A stretch of 64,000 bases of DNA, taken from assembly GCF_900091625.1 (NCBI RefSeq), contig NZ_FMIC01000002.1, positions 806,001 to 870,000 on the forward strand, written 5' to 3'. Of the stretch, positions 25,621 through 36,396 are shown in pieces (positions within the stretch are counted from its first letter, which is position 1; each line of letters opens with the position of its first letter). The position numbers were made by a program, and so were the translations under genes. Origin of the DNA: Micromonospora peucetia. Lineage in GTDB: Bacteria > Actinomycetota > Actinomycetes > Mycobacteriales > Micromonosporaceae. The notes under the pieces were generated by a model. The model was not told where the DNA came from, made no database searches, and was given only the letters and a program-made list of their open reading frames with translations.

Positions 25621-26802
25621 AGGTTCCGGGCATTGTGGGACGAGATCGCGCCGATCGGGCGGGACGGTCGTAGCGGCGGCTACCTGCGCTATGCGTTGAC
25701 CGAGCCGGAGCTGCGGTTGCGGGAGTGGTTCCACGAGCAGGCCGACCGCCGGGGCATGCCGGTCACCGACGACGGCAACGGCAACCTGTTCGCCCGGTGG
25801 GGCGACCCGGAGGCCGGCGACGCGGTGCTGACCGGCAGCCACTTCGACTCGGTGCCGCACGGCGGGGCGTACGACGGGCCGCTCGGCATCGTCAGCGCGT
25901 TCCTCGCCGTCGACGAGCTGCGCGCGGCCGGCGTCACCCCGGCCCGCCCCGTCGTGATCGGCGCGTTCGTCGAGGAGGAGGGCGCGCGGTTCGGCGTACC
26001 GTGCCTGGGATCGCGGCTGCTCACCGGCGAGATCGCGGTGGACCGCGCGGCCGGGTTGCGCGACGCCGACGGGGTGAGCTTCGCCGAGGCGCTGGGCGCC
26101 GGGCCGGCGGGCGCCCGGCCCGAGCTGCTCGGCCGCTTCGCCGCCTTCGTCGAGCTGCACGTCGAGCAGGGCCGCGCGATGGTCGACGCCGACGCGCCGA
26201 TCGGGGTGGCCAGCGCCATCTGGCCGCACGGCCGCTGGCGCTTCGAGTTCACCGGCGAGGGCAACCACGCCGGTACGACCCGGATGGCCGACCGCCGCGA
26301 TCCCATGCTGACGTACGCCTTCACGGTGCTGGCGGCGAACAAGGAGGCGCGGCTGCGCGGCGCCCACGCCACGGTCGGCCGGGTGGCGGTGGAGCCGAAC
26401 GCCACCAACGCGATCCCGTCGAAGGTGACCGGCTGGCTGGACGCCCGGGCCGCCGAGCCGGAGACGCTGACGGGGCTGGTCGACGCGGTGCGCGTGAAGG
26501 CCGCCGAGCGGGCCCGCCGAGACGGCACGGGGGTGGCGTTGACGGAGGAGTCGGCCACCCCACTGGTCGCCTTCGACGGTGGCCTGGCGGGCCGGCTCGC
26601 GAGCCTGCTCGACGCGCCGGTGCTGCCCACCGGGGCCGGCCACGACGCCGGGGTGCTCGCCGCGCACCTGCCCACGGCGATGCTCTTCGTCCGCAACCCG
26701 ACTGGGGTGTCGCACTCGCCGGCGGAGTCGGCCGACGACGTCGACTGCGCCGCCGGGGTGACCGCCCTGGCCCGGGTGCTGGAGGAGCTGACATGCCGCT
26801 GA
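25585..26802 (+). CDS. M20-family amidohydrolase, probable N-formylglutamate deformylase of the hut pathway
   Basis: The 405-residue protein belongs to the M20 N-carbamoyl amino acid / allantoate amidohydrolase group. Metal-binding motifs are GSHFDSVPHGGAYDG, VEEEGARFG and ELHVEQG, and the dimerisation segment GEGNHAGTTRM is intact. The operon has no classic HutG, and this enzyme sits between hutU and hutF, so it probably removes the formyl group from N-formyl-glutamate (inference). The start is TTG 25585, 7 nt after GGGAAGG; the first 13 residues are encoded by a repeat, and conserved sequence begins only at FRALWDEIAPIG. Confidence 0.85.
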   Translation: MTDLLEEGSLPHRFRALWDEIAPIGRDGRSGGYLRYALTEPELRLREWFHEQADRRGMPVTDDGNGNLFARWGDPEAGDAVLTGSHFDSVPHGGAYDGPLGIVSAFLAVDELRAAGVTPARPVVIGAFVEEEGARFGVPCLGSRLLTGEIAVDRAAGLRDADGVSFAEALGAGPAGARPELLGRFAAFVELHVEQGRAMVDADAPIGVASAIWPHGRWRFEFTGEGNHAGTTRMADRRDPMLTYAFTVLAANKEARLRGAHATVGRVAVEPNATNAIPSKVTGWLDARAAEPETLTGLVDAVRVKAAERARRDGTGVALTEESATPLVAFDGGLAGRLASLLDAPVLPTGAGHDAGVLAAHLPTAMLFVRNPTGVSHSPAESADDVDCAAGVTALARVLEELTCR

Positions 26803-26832
26803 CCGGTACGGGCGCCGACGGCCCGGCGGTCG

Positions 26833-26854
26833 CATGGACGGGGCAGCTCGACAG
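26833..26854. repeat. Dispersed GGGGCAGCTCGACAG motif
   Basis: CATGGACGGGGCAGCTCGACAG is nearly the same as the sequence at 5412-5433, which reads CATGGGCGGGGCAGCTCGACAG. The 15-nt core also occurs inverted at 49458-49472. It lies in the gap before hutF. Confidence 0.45.
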
Positions 26855-26866
26855 GGGGTGCACGAG

Positions 26867-28225
26867 GTGACCGCGACCCGCTGGCTGGCCGAGTACGCCT
26901 GGCTGCCCGAGCGCGCCGAGCCGACCCCCGACGTGCTGATCGAGACGGCCGACGGGCGGATCACGGGCGTCACGCCGCTGGCCGGCGACGATGCGCCGGC
27001 CGCCGGGGTCGAGGTCATGGCCGACGCCGTACGGCTGCCGGGGCTGACCCTGCCCGGGCTCGCCAACGCCCACTCGCACGCGTTCCACCGGGCGCTGCGC
27101 GGGCGCACCCACGGCGGGCGCGGCGACTTCTGGACCTGGCGCGACCGGATGTACGCGGTGGCCACCCGCCTCGACCCGGACTCGTACCTGGCCCTGGCCC
27201 GGGCGGTCTACGCCGAGATGGCGCTGGCCGGGATCACCTGCGTGGGCGAGTTCCACTACCTGCACCACAACCCGGACGGCACCCCGTACGCCGACCCGAA
27301 CGCGATGGGCGAGGCGCTGGTCGAGGCCGCCGCACACGCCGGGATCCGGATCACCCTGCTGGACACCTGCTACCTCACCGCCACGGTCGACGGGCAGCCG
27401 CTCGCCGGGCCGCAGCGGCGCTTCGGCGACGGCGACGCGCTGCGCTGGGCGCAACGGGCCGACGCGTTCACGCCCACCGACGACCACGCCCGGGTGGGTG
27501 CGGCGATCCACTCGGTGCGGGCGGTGCCCGCCGGGCAACTCGCCACCGTGGTCGGGTGGGCGGACCGGCGCGGCGCACCCCTGCACGTGCACCTCTCCGA
27601 GCAACCCGCCGAGAACGACGCCTGCCGGGCCGCGTACGGCCGCACCCCGGCCCGGCTGCTCGCCGACCACGGGGCGCTCGGCCCGGGCACCACCGCCGTG
27701 CACGCCACCCACCTGACCGGGAGTGACCTCACACTGCTCGGGGACAGCCGCACCGGCGTCTGCCTCTGCCCGACCACGGAGCGGGACCTGGCCGACGGGA
27801 TCGGCCCGGCCCGGCGGATGGCCGATGTCGGCCTGCCGCTCAGCCTGGGCAGCGACAGCCACGCCGTGATCGACCTCTTCGAGGAGGCCCGCGCGGTGGA
27901 GCTGGACGAGCGGCTGCGCACCCGCCGGCGCGGCCACTTCAGCCCCGCCGCGCTGCGCGACGCGGCCACCGTGGACGGTCATGCCGCGCTGGGCTGGCGC
28001 GACGCCGGGCGGCTCGCCGTGGGAGCCCGCGCCGACCTGGTGACGGTACGGCTGGACAGCCCGCGCACGGCCGGCGTACCGCCGGTGGGGGTGTGGTTCG
28101 CGGCGGGCGCCGCGGACGTCACGCATGTCGTGGTGGACGGCCGGACGGTGGTGCGCGACGGCCGGCACCTGACAGTCGACGTACCGGCCGAGCTCGCGTC
28201 GGCCATCGCGGAGGTGAACCGGTGA
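26867..28225 (+). CDS. hutF: Formimidoylglutamate deiminase
   Basis: The 452-residue amidohydrolase-superfamily protein has the metal site NAHSHAFHR, a further His in HVHLSEQ, and the Asp in SDSHAVID. It converts N-formimidoyl-glutamate to N-formyl-glutamate plus ammonia. GTG 26867 is preferred, 8 nt after AGGGGG; an ATG at 26834 is in frame but lies in the dispersed GGGGCAGCTCGACAG sequence. The gap to the M20 gene is 64 nt. Confidence 0.93.
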   Translation: MTATRWLAEYAWLPERAEPTPDVLIETADGRITGVTPLAGDDAPAAGVEVMADAVRLPGLTLPGLANAHSHAFHRALRGRTHGGRGDFWTWRDRMYAVATRLDPDSYLALARAVYAEMALAGITCVGEFHYLHHNPDGTPYADPNAMGEALVEAAAHAGIRITLLDTCYLTATVDGQPLAGPQRRFGDGDALRWAQRADAFTPTDDHARVGAAIHSVRAVPAGQLATVVGWADRRGAPLHVHLSEQPAENDACRAAYGRTPARLLADHGALGPGTTAVHATHLTGSDLTLLGDSRTGVCLCPTTERDLADGIGPARRMADVGLPLSLGSDSHAVIDLFEEARAVELDERLRTRRRGHFSPAALRDAATVDGHAALGWRDAGRLAVGARADLVTVRLDSPRTAGVPPVGVWFAAGAADVTHVVVDGRTVVRDGRHLTVDVPAELASAIAEVNR

Positions 28226-28281
28226 GCACGAGGAGTGAGCCGGTCCTGCGAGCCCCGCAGTCGCGAACGAAAGGCGGCACC

Positions 28282-29493
28282 GTGAGCAGTCTGCTGGTGG
28301 ACAACGTCGGCGAGCTGGTGACCAACGACGTGGGGGGCGAGGGCGGGCCGCTGGGCATCCGGCGCGACGCCGCCCTCCTGGTCGAACAGGGGCGGGTGGC
28401 CTGGATCGGACCGGCCCGCGACGCGCCGGCCGCCGACCGGCGCATCGACGCCGGGGGCGGCGCCGTGCTCCCCGGCTTCGTGGACAGCCACGCCCACCTG
28501 GTCTTCGCCGGGGACCGGGCCGCCGAGTTCGCCGCCCGGATGGCCGGGCAGCCGTACACCGGCGGCGGCATCCGGACGACGGTCGGCGCGACCCGGGCGG
28601 CCTCCGACGACGAACTGCGGGCCACCGTGCGCCGGCTGCGCGGCGAGGCGATGCGGCAGGGCACCACCACCATGGAGATCAAGAGTGGGTACGGCCTCAC
28701 CGTCGCCGACGAGGCCCGCTCGCTGGCGATCGCCGCCGAGGTCAGCGAGGAGACCACCTTCCTCGGCGCCCACGTGGTCCCCGCCGAGTACGCCGACCGC
28801 CCCGACGACTACGTGGGGCTGGTCTGCGGGCCGATGCTGGCCGCCGCCGCCCCGCACGCGCGCTGGATCGACGTCTTCTGCGAGCGGGGCGCGTTCGACG
28901 TCGACCACGCCCGCGCGATCCTCGCCTGCGGAAAGGCCGTCGGGCTGGGCGTACGGGTGCACGCCAACCAGCTCGGCCCCGGGCCGGGCGTGCGGCTCGG
29001 CGTCGAGCTGGGCGCGGCGAGCGTCGACCACTGCACCCACCTGACCGACGCCGACGTCGACGCGCTGGCCTCGACCCGGGTCGGCTGCATGTGCCACGTC
29101 GGTGGACACACCGCCACGGTGGCGACCCTGCTGCCCGGCGCCGAGTTCTCCACCCGCTCGCCCTACCCGGACGCCCGCCGGCTGCTCGACGCCGGAGTCA
29201 CCGTGGCGCTGGCGACGGACTGCAACCCCGGTTCGTCGTACACCTCGTCGATGTCGTTCTGCGTCGCGCTCGCCGTACGCGAGATGCGGATGACCCCGGC
29301 GGAGGCCGTCTGGGCCGCGACCGCCGGCGGCGCGCGGGCACTGCGACGCGACGACGTCGGGGTGCTCAACCTCGGGGCCCGGGCCGACCTGATGGTCCTC
29401 GACGCCCCGTCCCACCTGCACCTGGCCTACCGGCCGGGTGTACCACTGATCCGCCAGGTTCTGCGCAACGGAGTGCCGCAATGTCAACAGTGA
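28282..29493 (+). CDS. hutI: Imidazolonepropionase
   Basis: The 403-residue protein has the amidohydrolase metal motif [12 protein letters not shown], substrate residues in YTGGGI, GAHVVP, and the later His and Asp in HCTHL and [11 protein letters not shown]. It opens the imidazolone ring to give N-formimidoyl-glutamate. GTG 28282 is chosen: AAAGG lies 7 nt upstream and [15 protein letters not shown] is the usual family N-terminus. The 56-nt gap after hutF holds a purine-rich stretch with CGAGGAGTGAGC. Its end overlaps hutH by 13 nt. Confidence 0.96.
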   Translation: MSSLLVDNVGELVTNDVGGEGGPLGIRRDAALLVEQGRVAWIGPARDAPAADRRIDAGGGAVLPGFVDSHAHLVFAGDRAAEFAARMAGQPYTGGGIRTTVGATRAASDDELRATVRRLRGEAMRQGTTTMEIKSGYGLTVADEARSLAIAAEVSEETTFLGAHVVPAEYADRPDDYVGLVCGPMLAAAAPHARWIDVFCERGAFDVDHARAILACGKAVGLGVRVHANQLGPGPGVRLGVELGAASVDHCTHLTDADVDALASTRVGCMCHVGGHTATVATLLPGAEFSTRSPYPDARRLLDAGVTVALATDCNPGSSYTSSMSFCVALAVREMRMTPAEAVWAATAGGARALRRDDVGVLNLGARADLMVLDAPSHLHLAYRPGVPLIRQVLRNGVPQCQQ

Positions 29494-31019
29494 CCATCCA
29501 GCCCACCGGGATCCTCCCCGCCGACCTGCTCGCCGTGGCGCGCGGCACCGCCAAGGTCGTCCTCGACCCCGCCACCGTGGACGCGATGGCCGTCAGCCGG
29601 TCCATCGTGGACGGCATCGAGGCCGCCGGCCGCCCGGTCTACGGCGTCTCCACCGGGTTCGGGGCGCTGGCGAACACCTTCGTCGCGCCCGAGCGACGGG
29701 CCGAACTCCAACACGCGCTGATCCGCTCGCACGCCGCCGGGGTGGGCGCGCCCATGCCCCGCGAGGTGGTCCGGGCGATGATGCTGCTGCGGGTCCGCTC
29801 GCTGGCGCTCGGCCACTCCGGGGTCCGGCCGCTGGTCGCCGAGGGGCTGGTCGACCTGCTCAACCACGACGTGACGCCGTGGGTGCCGGAGCACGGCTCG
29901 CTGGGTGCCTCCGGCGACCTGGCGCCGCTGGCACACTGCGCGCTGGTGCTGCTCGGCGAGGGCTGGGTCCTCGGCCCGGCCGGCGAACGCCAGGACGCCG
30001 CCGACGCGCTGCGCCGGGCCGGGCTGGCGCCGGTCGAGCTGGCAGCCAAGGAGGGGCTGGCGCTGATCAACGGCACCGACGGCATGCTCGGCATGCTGCT
30101 GCTGGCGATCCACGACGCCGCGCACCTGTTCACGATGGCCGATGTCACCGCCGCCCTCGCCATCGAGGCGATGCTCGGCTCGGAGCGACCCTTCCTGCCG
30201 GAGCTGCACGCCATCCGGCCGCACCCCGGGCAGTCGGCCTCGGCGGCGAACATCCACCGGCTGCTCCAGAACTCCCGGGTGATGGACTCGCACCGGGACG
30301 ACCTGGCGCACGCCGTGCAGGACGCCTACTCGATGCGGTGCGCCCCTCAGGTCGCCGGGGCGGCCCGCGACACCCTGGACTTCGTCCGCACCGTGGCCGA
30401 CCGGGAGCTGGTCTCGGTGGTGGACAACCCGGTGGTGCTGCCCGACGGCCGGGTCGAGTCGACCGGGAACTTCCACGGCGCACCACTCGGCTTCGCCGCG
30501 GACTTCCTGGCCATCGCCGCCGCCGAGGTGGGTGCGATCTCCGAGCGCCGGGTGGACCGGCTGCTCGACGTCACCCGGTCCCGGGAGCTGCCCGCGTTCC
30601 TCTCCCCCGACGCCGGGGTCAACTCCGGGCTGATGATCGCCCAGTACACGGCGGCCGGGATCGTCGCGGAGAACCGCCGGCTCGCCGCGCCCGCGTCGGT
30701 GGACTCGCTGCCCACCAGCGGTATGCAGGAGGACCACGTCTCGATGGGCTGGGCGGCGGCCAAGAAGCTGCGCACCGTGCTGGACAACCTGACCAGCCTG
30801 CTCGCGGTGGAACTGCTCGCCGCCGTACGCGGGCTCCAGCTGCGCGCCCCGCTCGACCCGTCGCCGGCCGGCCGGGCAGCCGTCGCGGCGCTCGGCGAAA
30901 TCGCCGGGGAACCCGGACCGGACGTCTTCCTGGCCCCGCTGATGGAGGCCGCCCGGGCCGTACTGGCCGGGCCCGAGCTGCGTGCCGCCATCGAGCGCGA
31001 GATCGGGGCGCTCGACTGA
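29481..31019 (+). CDS. hutH: Histidine ammonia-lyase
   Basis: The 512-residue protein carries the Ala143-Ser144-Gly145 triad ([14 protein letters not shown]) that forms the MIO cofactor, the Tyr loop YGVSTGFG, and [14 protein letters not shown] sequence near the C-terminus ([11 protein letters not shown]). It removes ammonia from L-histidine to give urocanate, the first step of the pathway. ATG 29481 overlaps hutI. It ends the operon before a hairpin. Confidence 0.97.
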   Translation: MSTVTIQPTGILPADLLAVARGTAKVVLDPATVDAMAVSRSIVDGIEAAGRPVYGVSTGFGALANTFVAPERRAELQHALIRSHAAGVGAPMPREVVRAMMLLRVRSLALGHSGVRPLVAEGLVDLLNHDVTPWVPEHGSLGASGDLAPLAHCALVLLGEGWVLGPAGERQDAADALRRAGLAPVELAAKEGLALINGTDGMLGMLLLAIHDAAHLFTMADVTAALAIEAMLGSERPFLPELHAIRPHPGQSASAANIHRLLQNSRVMDSHRDDLAHAVQDAYSMRCAPQVAGAARDTLDFVRTVADRELVSVVDNPVVLPDGRVESTGNFHGAPLGFAADFLAIAAAEVGAISERRVDRLLDVTRSRELPAFLSPDAGVNSGLMIAQYTAAGIVAENRRLAAPASVDSLPTSGMQEDHVSMGWAAAKKLRTVLDNLTSLLAVELLAAVRGLQLRAPLDPSPAGRAAVAALGEIAGEPGPDVFLAPLMEAARAVLAGPELRAAIEREIGALD

Positions 31020-31022
31020 CGG

Positions 31023-31043
31023 CGGCCCGGGGCCACCGGGCCG
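31023..31043. terminator. Terminator hairpin after hutH
   Basis: CGGCCCGG-GGCCA-CCGGGCCG forms an 8-bp perfect stem with a 5-nt loop. It fills the 25-nt gap between the convergent hutH and rdgB genes and can serve both. Confidence 0.7.
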
Positions 31044-31044
31044 G

Positions 31045-31662
31045 TCAGCTCGCGGGCGGCAGCACCTTGGCGACCAGCTTGGCCAGCTCCCGCAGCGCCT
31101 TGCCCCGGTGGCTGACCGCGTCCTTCTCCTGCGGCGTCAGCTCGGCGTTGGTGCGGTCCTGCCCGTCGCCGAGGAAGATCGGGTCGTAGCCGAACCCGCC
31201 GTCGCCGCGCGGCGACCGCAGCAGCCGGCCGGTCTGCCGGCCGTCGACCAGGTGCTCCTTGCCGCCGGGCAGCACCAGGGCCACCGTGCAGACGAACGAC
31301 GCGGCCCGGTGTGCGTCGGGGAGGTCCGCGATCTGGTCCAGCACCAGCTGGAAGTTGGCCTGGTCGTTGCCGTGCCCGCCGGCCCAGCGGGCGCTGAACA
31401 CGCCGGGCATGCCGTTGAGTGCCTCGACGGCGAGCCCGGAGTCGTCGGCGATCGTCGGCAGGCCGGTGCGTCGGCAACCCTCCCGCGCCTTGATCAGCGC
31501 GTTCTCGCCGAAGGTCAGGCCGCTCTCGGGCAGCTCCGGGTATTCCTCGACCTCGTCCAGCCCGACCAGGGCGACGCGGTGCGCGCCGAGCGCGCCGTCG
31601 AGGATCCGCTGGAGCTCGACGAGCTTCTTGCGGTTACGGGTGGCGAGCAGCACCTTGTTCAT
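31045..31662 (-). CDS. rdgB: Non-canonical purine NTP pyrophosphatase (RdgB/HAM1)
   Basis: The 205-residue protein has the HAM1 signature at both ends: [38 protein letters not shown] and GFGYDPIF. It hydrolyses ITP, dITP and XTP to keep them out of nucleic acids. The ATG overlaps the rph stop (ATGA), and the rph-rdgB pair is a common actinobacterial operon. Confidence 0.96.
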   Translation of the reverse strand: MNKVLLATRNRKKLVELQRILDGALGAHRVALVGLDEVEEYPELPESGLTFGENALIKAREGCRRTGLPTIADDSGLAVEALNGMPGVFSARWAGGHGNDQANFQLVLDQIADLPDAHRAASFVCTVALVLPGGKEHLVDGRQTGRLLRSPRGDGGFGYDPIFLGDGQDRTNAELTPQEKDAVSHRGKALRELAKLVAKVLPPAS

Positions 31663-32387
31663 GAGAAGAGCGCCTTTCGCTGGGCTTCGGCCAGTTCCAC
31701 GCAGCCGGCGACGGCCAGGTCGAGCAGGGCGTCGAGCTGGTCGCGGGCGAACACGCCAGCCTCACCGGTGCCCTGCACCTCGACGAACTCGCCGGCCCCG
31801 GTGCACACCACGTTCATGTCGACCTCGGCGGCCACGTCCTCGGGGTAGTCGAGGTCCAGCCGGGGCTCGCCGTCGATGATCCCCACGCTGATCGCGGCCA
31901 CCGAGCGGTGCATCACCTTCTCCGGCTTGCCGACCAGCGACTTGCGCCCGGCCAGCCAGGTCACCGCGTCGTGCAGCGCCACATAGGCACCGGTGATGGC
32001 TGCGGTGCGGGTGCCGCCGTCGGCCTGGAGCACGTCGCAGTCGAGCACGATCGAGTTCTCGCCGAGGGCCTTCAGGTCGATGGACGCCCGCAGGCTCCGG
32101 CCGATCAGCCGGGAGATCTCGTGGGTACGCCCGCCGACCCGCCCCTTCACGCTCTCCCGGTCGGAGCGGGTGTTGGTGGCCCTCGGCAGCATCGCGTACT
32201 CGGCGGTGACCCAGCCGAGCCCGGAGCCCTTGCGCCAGCGGGGCACCCCCTCGGTCACGCTGGCGGTGCAGAGCACCCGCGTGCCGCCGAACTCCACGAG
32301 CACCGAACCCTCCGGATGGGTGCTCCAGCCCCGGGTCAAAGTCACCGGTCGCAGTTCGTCGGGTCGCCGCCCGTCAGGTCGTGCCAT
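31659..32387 (-). CDS. rph: Ribonuclease PH
   Basis: The 242-residue protein is a full-length RNase PH, the phosphorolytic 3'-exonuclease that trims tRNA ends. Motifs include [13 protein letters not shown] at the N-terminus, the phosphate-binding [15 protein letters not shown] region and [21 protein letters not shown] on the minus strand (32394-32399) is 6 nt before the ATG, so the transcript is probably leaderless. Confidence 0.97.
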   Translation of the reverse strand: MARPDGRRPDELRPVTLTRGWSTHPEGSVLVEFGGTRVLCTASVTEGVPRWRKGSGLGWVTAEYAMLPRATNTRSDRESVKGRVGGRTHEISRLIGRSLRASIDLKALGENSIVLDCDVLQADGGTRTAAITGAYVALHDAVTWLAGRKSLVGKPEKVMHRSVAAISVGIIDGEPRLDLDYPEDVAAEVDMNVVCTGAGEFVEVQGTGEAGVFARDQLDALLDLAVAGCVELAEAQRKALFS

Positions 32388-32451
32388 CCCTGCACCCTAT
32401 GCGGTGCCCCGATCGGTGCGCCCCGGGGTGTCCCGACCGGGCGTCGGCCGC

Positions 32452-33198
32452 TCAGACCTCGTAGCTGGCGCCGGGCCGGACCACCTCGAGCGGCCCGTCG
32501 AACGCGGCGCCGGCCGACTCCACGGTGTGCGCCTCGCTGCCCCAGGCGGCCACCAGGTGGGTGAGCAGCAGCCGGCCCACCCCCGCCTTGGTCGCTGCCT
32601 CGCCGGCTTCCCGTCCGGTCAGGTGCAGGTCCGGCGGGTTGTCCACGCCGTCGAGATAGCTCGCCTCGCAGAGGAACGTGTCGGCGTCCTGGGCCAGCCG
32701 GAGCAGCGCCTCGCAGGGCGCGGTGTCCGAGGAGTAGCAGAGCACCCGGCCGTCGTGCTCCAGCCGGACGCCGTACGTCTCGACGGGGTGGTTCACCCGG
32801 TCGACGGTGACCGTGAACGGGCCGATCGGGAAACTGCCCGGCTCAAGAGCGTAGAACTGGTAGACGTCCTCGACCGTGCTGTTCTCCTGCCCGTATGCGG
32901 CGGCCAGCCGGTCGGGCGCACCGGCCGGGGCGTAGACGGGCAGCGGCGGGTGGGGACCGTCCGGGGCGTAGCGGCGGACCACCACGTACGACACGGCGTC
33001 GAGAATGTGGTCGCAGTGCAGGTGGGTGAGGATGATGGCGTCCGGGGCGTACAGCCCCGCGTAACGCTGGAGGTTGGACAGCGCCCCGGGGCCGAAGTCG
33101 ACCAGCAGCCGGAAGCCGTCCGCCTCGACGAGGTAGGCCGAGCAGGGGGACTCGGGACCGGGGAAACTGCCGGCGCAGCCCAGGACGGTCAGTCGCAT
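32452..33198 (-). CDS. MBL-fold metallo-hydrolase (RNase Z-like)
   Basis: The 248-residue protein has the metallo-beta-lactamase motif HLHCDH, preceded by LLVDFGPG, and later metal ligands in NHPVETYG, CYSSDTAP and LLLTHL. This is the compact form seen in RNase Z/ElaC relatives and in phosphodiesterase-like proteins that are annotated only as MBL hydrolases. The substrate is unknown. It lies 64 nt upstream of rph on the same strand. Confidence 0.85.
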   Translation of the reverse strand: MRLTVLGCAGSFPGPESPCSAYLVEADGFRLLVDFGPGALSNLQRYAGLYAPDAIILTHLHCDHILDAVSYVVVRRYAPDGPHPPLPVYAPAGAPDRLAAAYGQENSTVEDVYQFYALEPGSFPIGPFTVTVDRVNHPVETYGVRLEHDGRVLCYSSDTAPCEALLRLAQDADTFLCEASYLDGVDNPPDLHLTGREAGEAATKAGVGRLLLTHLVAAWGSEAHTVESAGAAFDGPLEVVRPGASYEV

Positions 33199-33481
33199 CG
33201 AGTCGTCCCACTATCGCGCTGCGTAGTTTCCGTGCCGACGGTCGCTCTGTGGATGATCTCTACCGACGCGTACGCCACGCAGGGCAGCCTACGCTCGCGC
33301 GCGCGGCGACAAGAGTCATCCACTGGAAGTTGTCACCAACGTGACACCCGCCGCGCCGGCCGGCCGGGACGGGTGACGAGACGGCGCCCGCCGGTAGCGC
33401 TGCGTGAGTGGCCGACCGGGCCGGAGGGCCGGGACGCGCGGCCGGGACGCCGACGTGTGTCGGTGACCCGGCCGATCGACG

Positions 33482-34918
<1,437 letters not shown>

Positions 34919-35407
34919 TCAGCGGCCGGAACACTCGTAGTCGACCGTCGCCGGGCTCTGCCCGAACATGTAGGACTGCACGGCGTGCGGGTCCACCCCC
35001 GCGTCCAGGATCCGGACCGGCTCCTCGGCCACCACGCCGTCGACGATCCGGAAGGAGCGGATCTCCTCCGCGTCGGAATCGCGGGTGGAGACCAGCAGGT
35101 AGTGCGCGCCGGGCTCACCGGCGAAGGAGATGTCCGTCCGGGACGGGTAGGCCTCCGTGGCGGTGTGCGAGTGGTAGATGACGACGGGCTCCTCGTCCCG
35201 GTCGTCCATCTCTCGCCACACCCGCAGCTGCTCCATCGAGTCGAACTCGTAGAACGTCATGGAACGGGCGGCGTTGTCCATCGGGATGTGCCGGGTGGGG
35301 GTGTCGCTGCCGGCGGGACCGGCGACCACGCCGCACGCCTCGTCGGGGTGGTCCCGACGAGCATGGGCGACGATCGCGTCAACGATCGACCGGTCGATAC
35401 TCAGCAC
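34919..35407 (-). CDS. mec: JAMM metallopeptidase Mec, cleaves cysteine from CysO
   Basis: The 162-residue protein has the complete JAMM/MPN+ zinc site: E23, H79-x-H81, S89 and D92 (YHSHTATEAYPSRTD). In Mycobacterium tuberculosis Mec+ hydrolyses the CysO-cysteine adduct to release cysteine. It leads the mec-cysO-cysM operon. The GTG at 35407 follows the minus-strand -10 TAGGCT (35415-35420) by 7 nt, suggesting a leaderless mRNA. Confidence 0.93.
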   Translation of the reverse strand: MLSIDRSIVDAIVAHARRDHPDEACGVVAGPAGSDTPTRHIPMDNAARSMTFYEFDSMEQLRVWREMDDRDEEPVVIYHSHTATEAYPSRTDISFAGEPGAHYLLVSTRDSDAEEIRSFRIVDGVVAEEPVRILDAGVDPHAVQSYMFGQSPATVDYECSGR

Positions 35408-35460
35408 GTGTACCAGCCTAACGCGTACCGGGCGCGACTTTTAGGTGGCGACGGTCACGC

Positions 35461-35955
35461 CTAGTCGATCAAGGCGTTGAGCAGCGATTCCTGGAGATAG
35501 CCGAGGTACGCGTAGACCGACAGTTGGAACACCCGGCTGGAGGCCGGATCCTCCGCCACCGCGTCGTCGAGCTCCTCGCCGAGATCGGTGCCGTCCTTGA
35601 TCTCCAGCCGGACGCCCATCGCCAGCCGGGCGTCGTTGAGCGCCCGCAGCCACGCCTCGGCCGCCTCCGCGTCGAGACGCACCTCGCCGCCGGACTCGTC
35701 GGGCAGCGAGGCGAGGATCGCGCCCGCCTGATCGATCTTGGCGGTCTTGAGGTCGCCCTCCGTGTAGCGGCGGAACTCGGCGGTGTCGGCCGGGTCCTCC
35801 GGGTAGACCTCGGGGAAGAGCCGGCCCACCACCGGGTCGGTGTGGTCGAAGCCGTCGGTGAGCAGCCCGACCACCTCGGATGCCACCTTCCGCAGCACCC
35901 GAACCTCGTCGACGGCGAAGGTGGCGACGTAGCGGTCGCCCTGGCGGCGGAACAT
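35461..35955 (-). CDS. DUF2017 family protein
   Basis: The 164-residue acidic protein matches the DUF2017 family that accompanies clpS in actinobacteria (MFRRQGDRYVATF, LLTDGFDHTDPVVGRLFPE, FQLSVYAYLGYLQESLL). No catalytic motif is visible. ATG 35955 lies 2 nt after the clpS stop, so the two are surely co-expressed. Its function is unknown. Confidence 0.85.
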   Translation of the reverse strand: MFRRQGDRYVATFAVDEVRVLRKVASEVVGLLTDGFDHTDPVVGRLFPEVYPEDPADTAEFRRYTEGDLKTAKIDQAGAILASLPDESGGEVRLDAEAAEAWLRALNDARLAMGVRLEIKDGTDLGEELDDAVAEDPASSRVFQLSVYAYLGYLQESLLNALID

Positions 35956-35957
35956 GC

Positions 35958-36248
35958 TCACGACCGGTCCACCGTCGCCCACAGCCCGTACGCGTGCAAC
36001 TGCGACGCGTCGTGCTCCATCCGTTCCCGGGCGCCGCTGGAGACCACGGCACGACCCTTGTGGTGCACATCGAGCATGAGCTGTTCCGCCTTCTCCCGGC
36101 TGTAGCCGAAGAGCTTCTGAAAGACCCAGGTCACGTACGCCATGAGGTTGACCGGGTCGTCCCACACGATCGTCACCCACGGCCGGTCGGACTCCGGCAC
36201 CTCATCGGTGTCCGGAGTCTCGACAGGTGCAACCTGCGGAGCCGCCAT
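35958..36248 (-). CDS. clpS: ATP-dependent Clp protease adaptor ClpS
   Basis: The 96-residue protein carries the ClpS core: [17 protein letters not shown] with the N-degron-binding Asn/Asp, and VHHKGRAVV with the conserved His. It delivers N-end-rule substrates to ClpA/ClpC. ATG 36248 is used; an in-frame ATG at 36257 would add three residues and ribosome-site evidence does not separate them. Confidence 0.94.
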   Translation of the reverse strand: MAAPQVAPVETPDTDEVPESDRPWVTIVWDDPVNLMAYVTWVFQKLFGYSREKAEQLMLDVHHKGRAVVSSGARERMEHDASQLHAYGLWATVDRS

Positions 36249-36396
36249 GCCCCCCATCGTGCCACCGGATTCGGCGAACCGAGGAACCGGAGCGCCGGCC
36301 CGGCGTGGATCACCGCGTTCGGCCTGGTCAGGGGCATCGGCGGCAATGAGCGGCGACCTCGGCGCGGTGCCGACGCCGCGAGCGACCGGATCGCCG

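Noticed and set aside
25585..26802. Allantoin/allantoate degradation
   Set aside because: The gene lies within hut genes and no ureide-pathway neighbours exist, so the operon context outweighs the family name.
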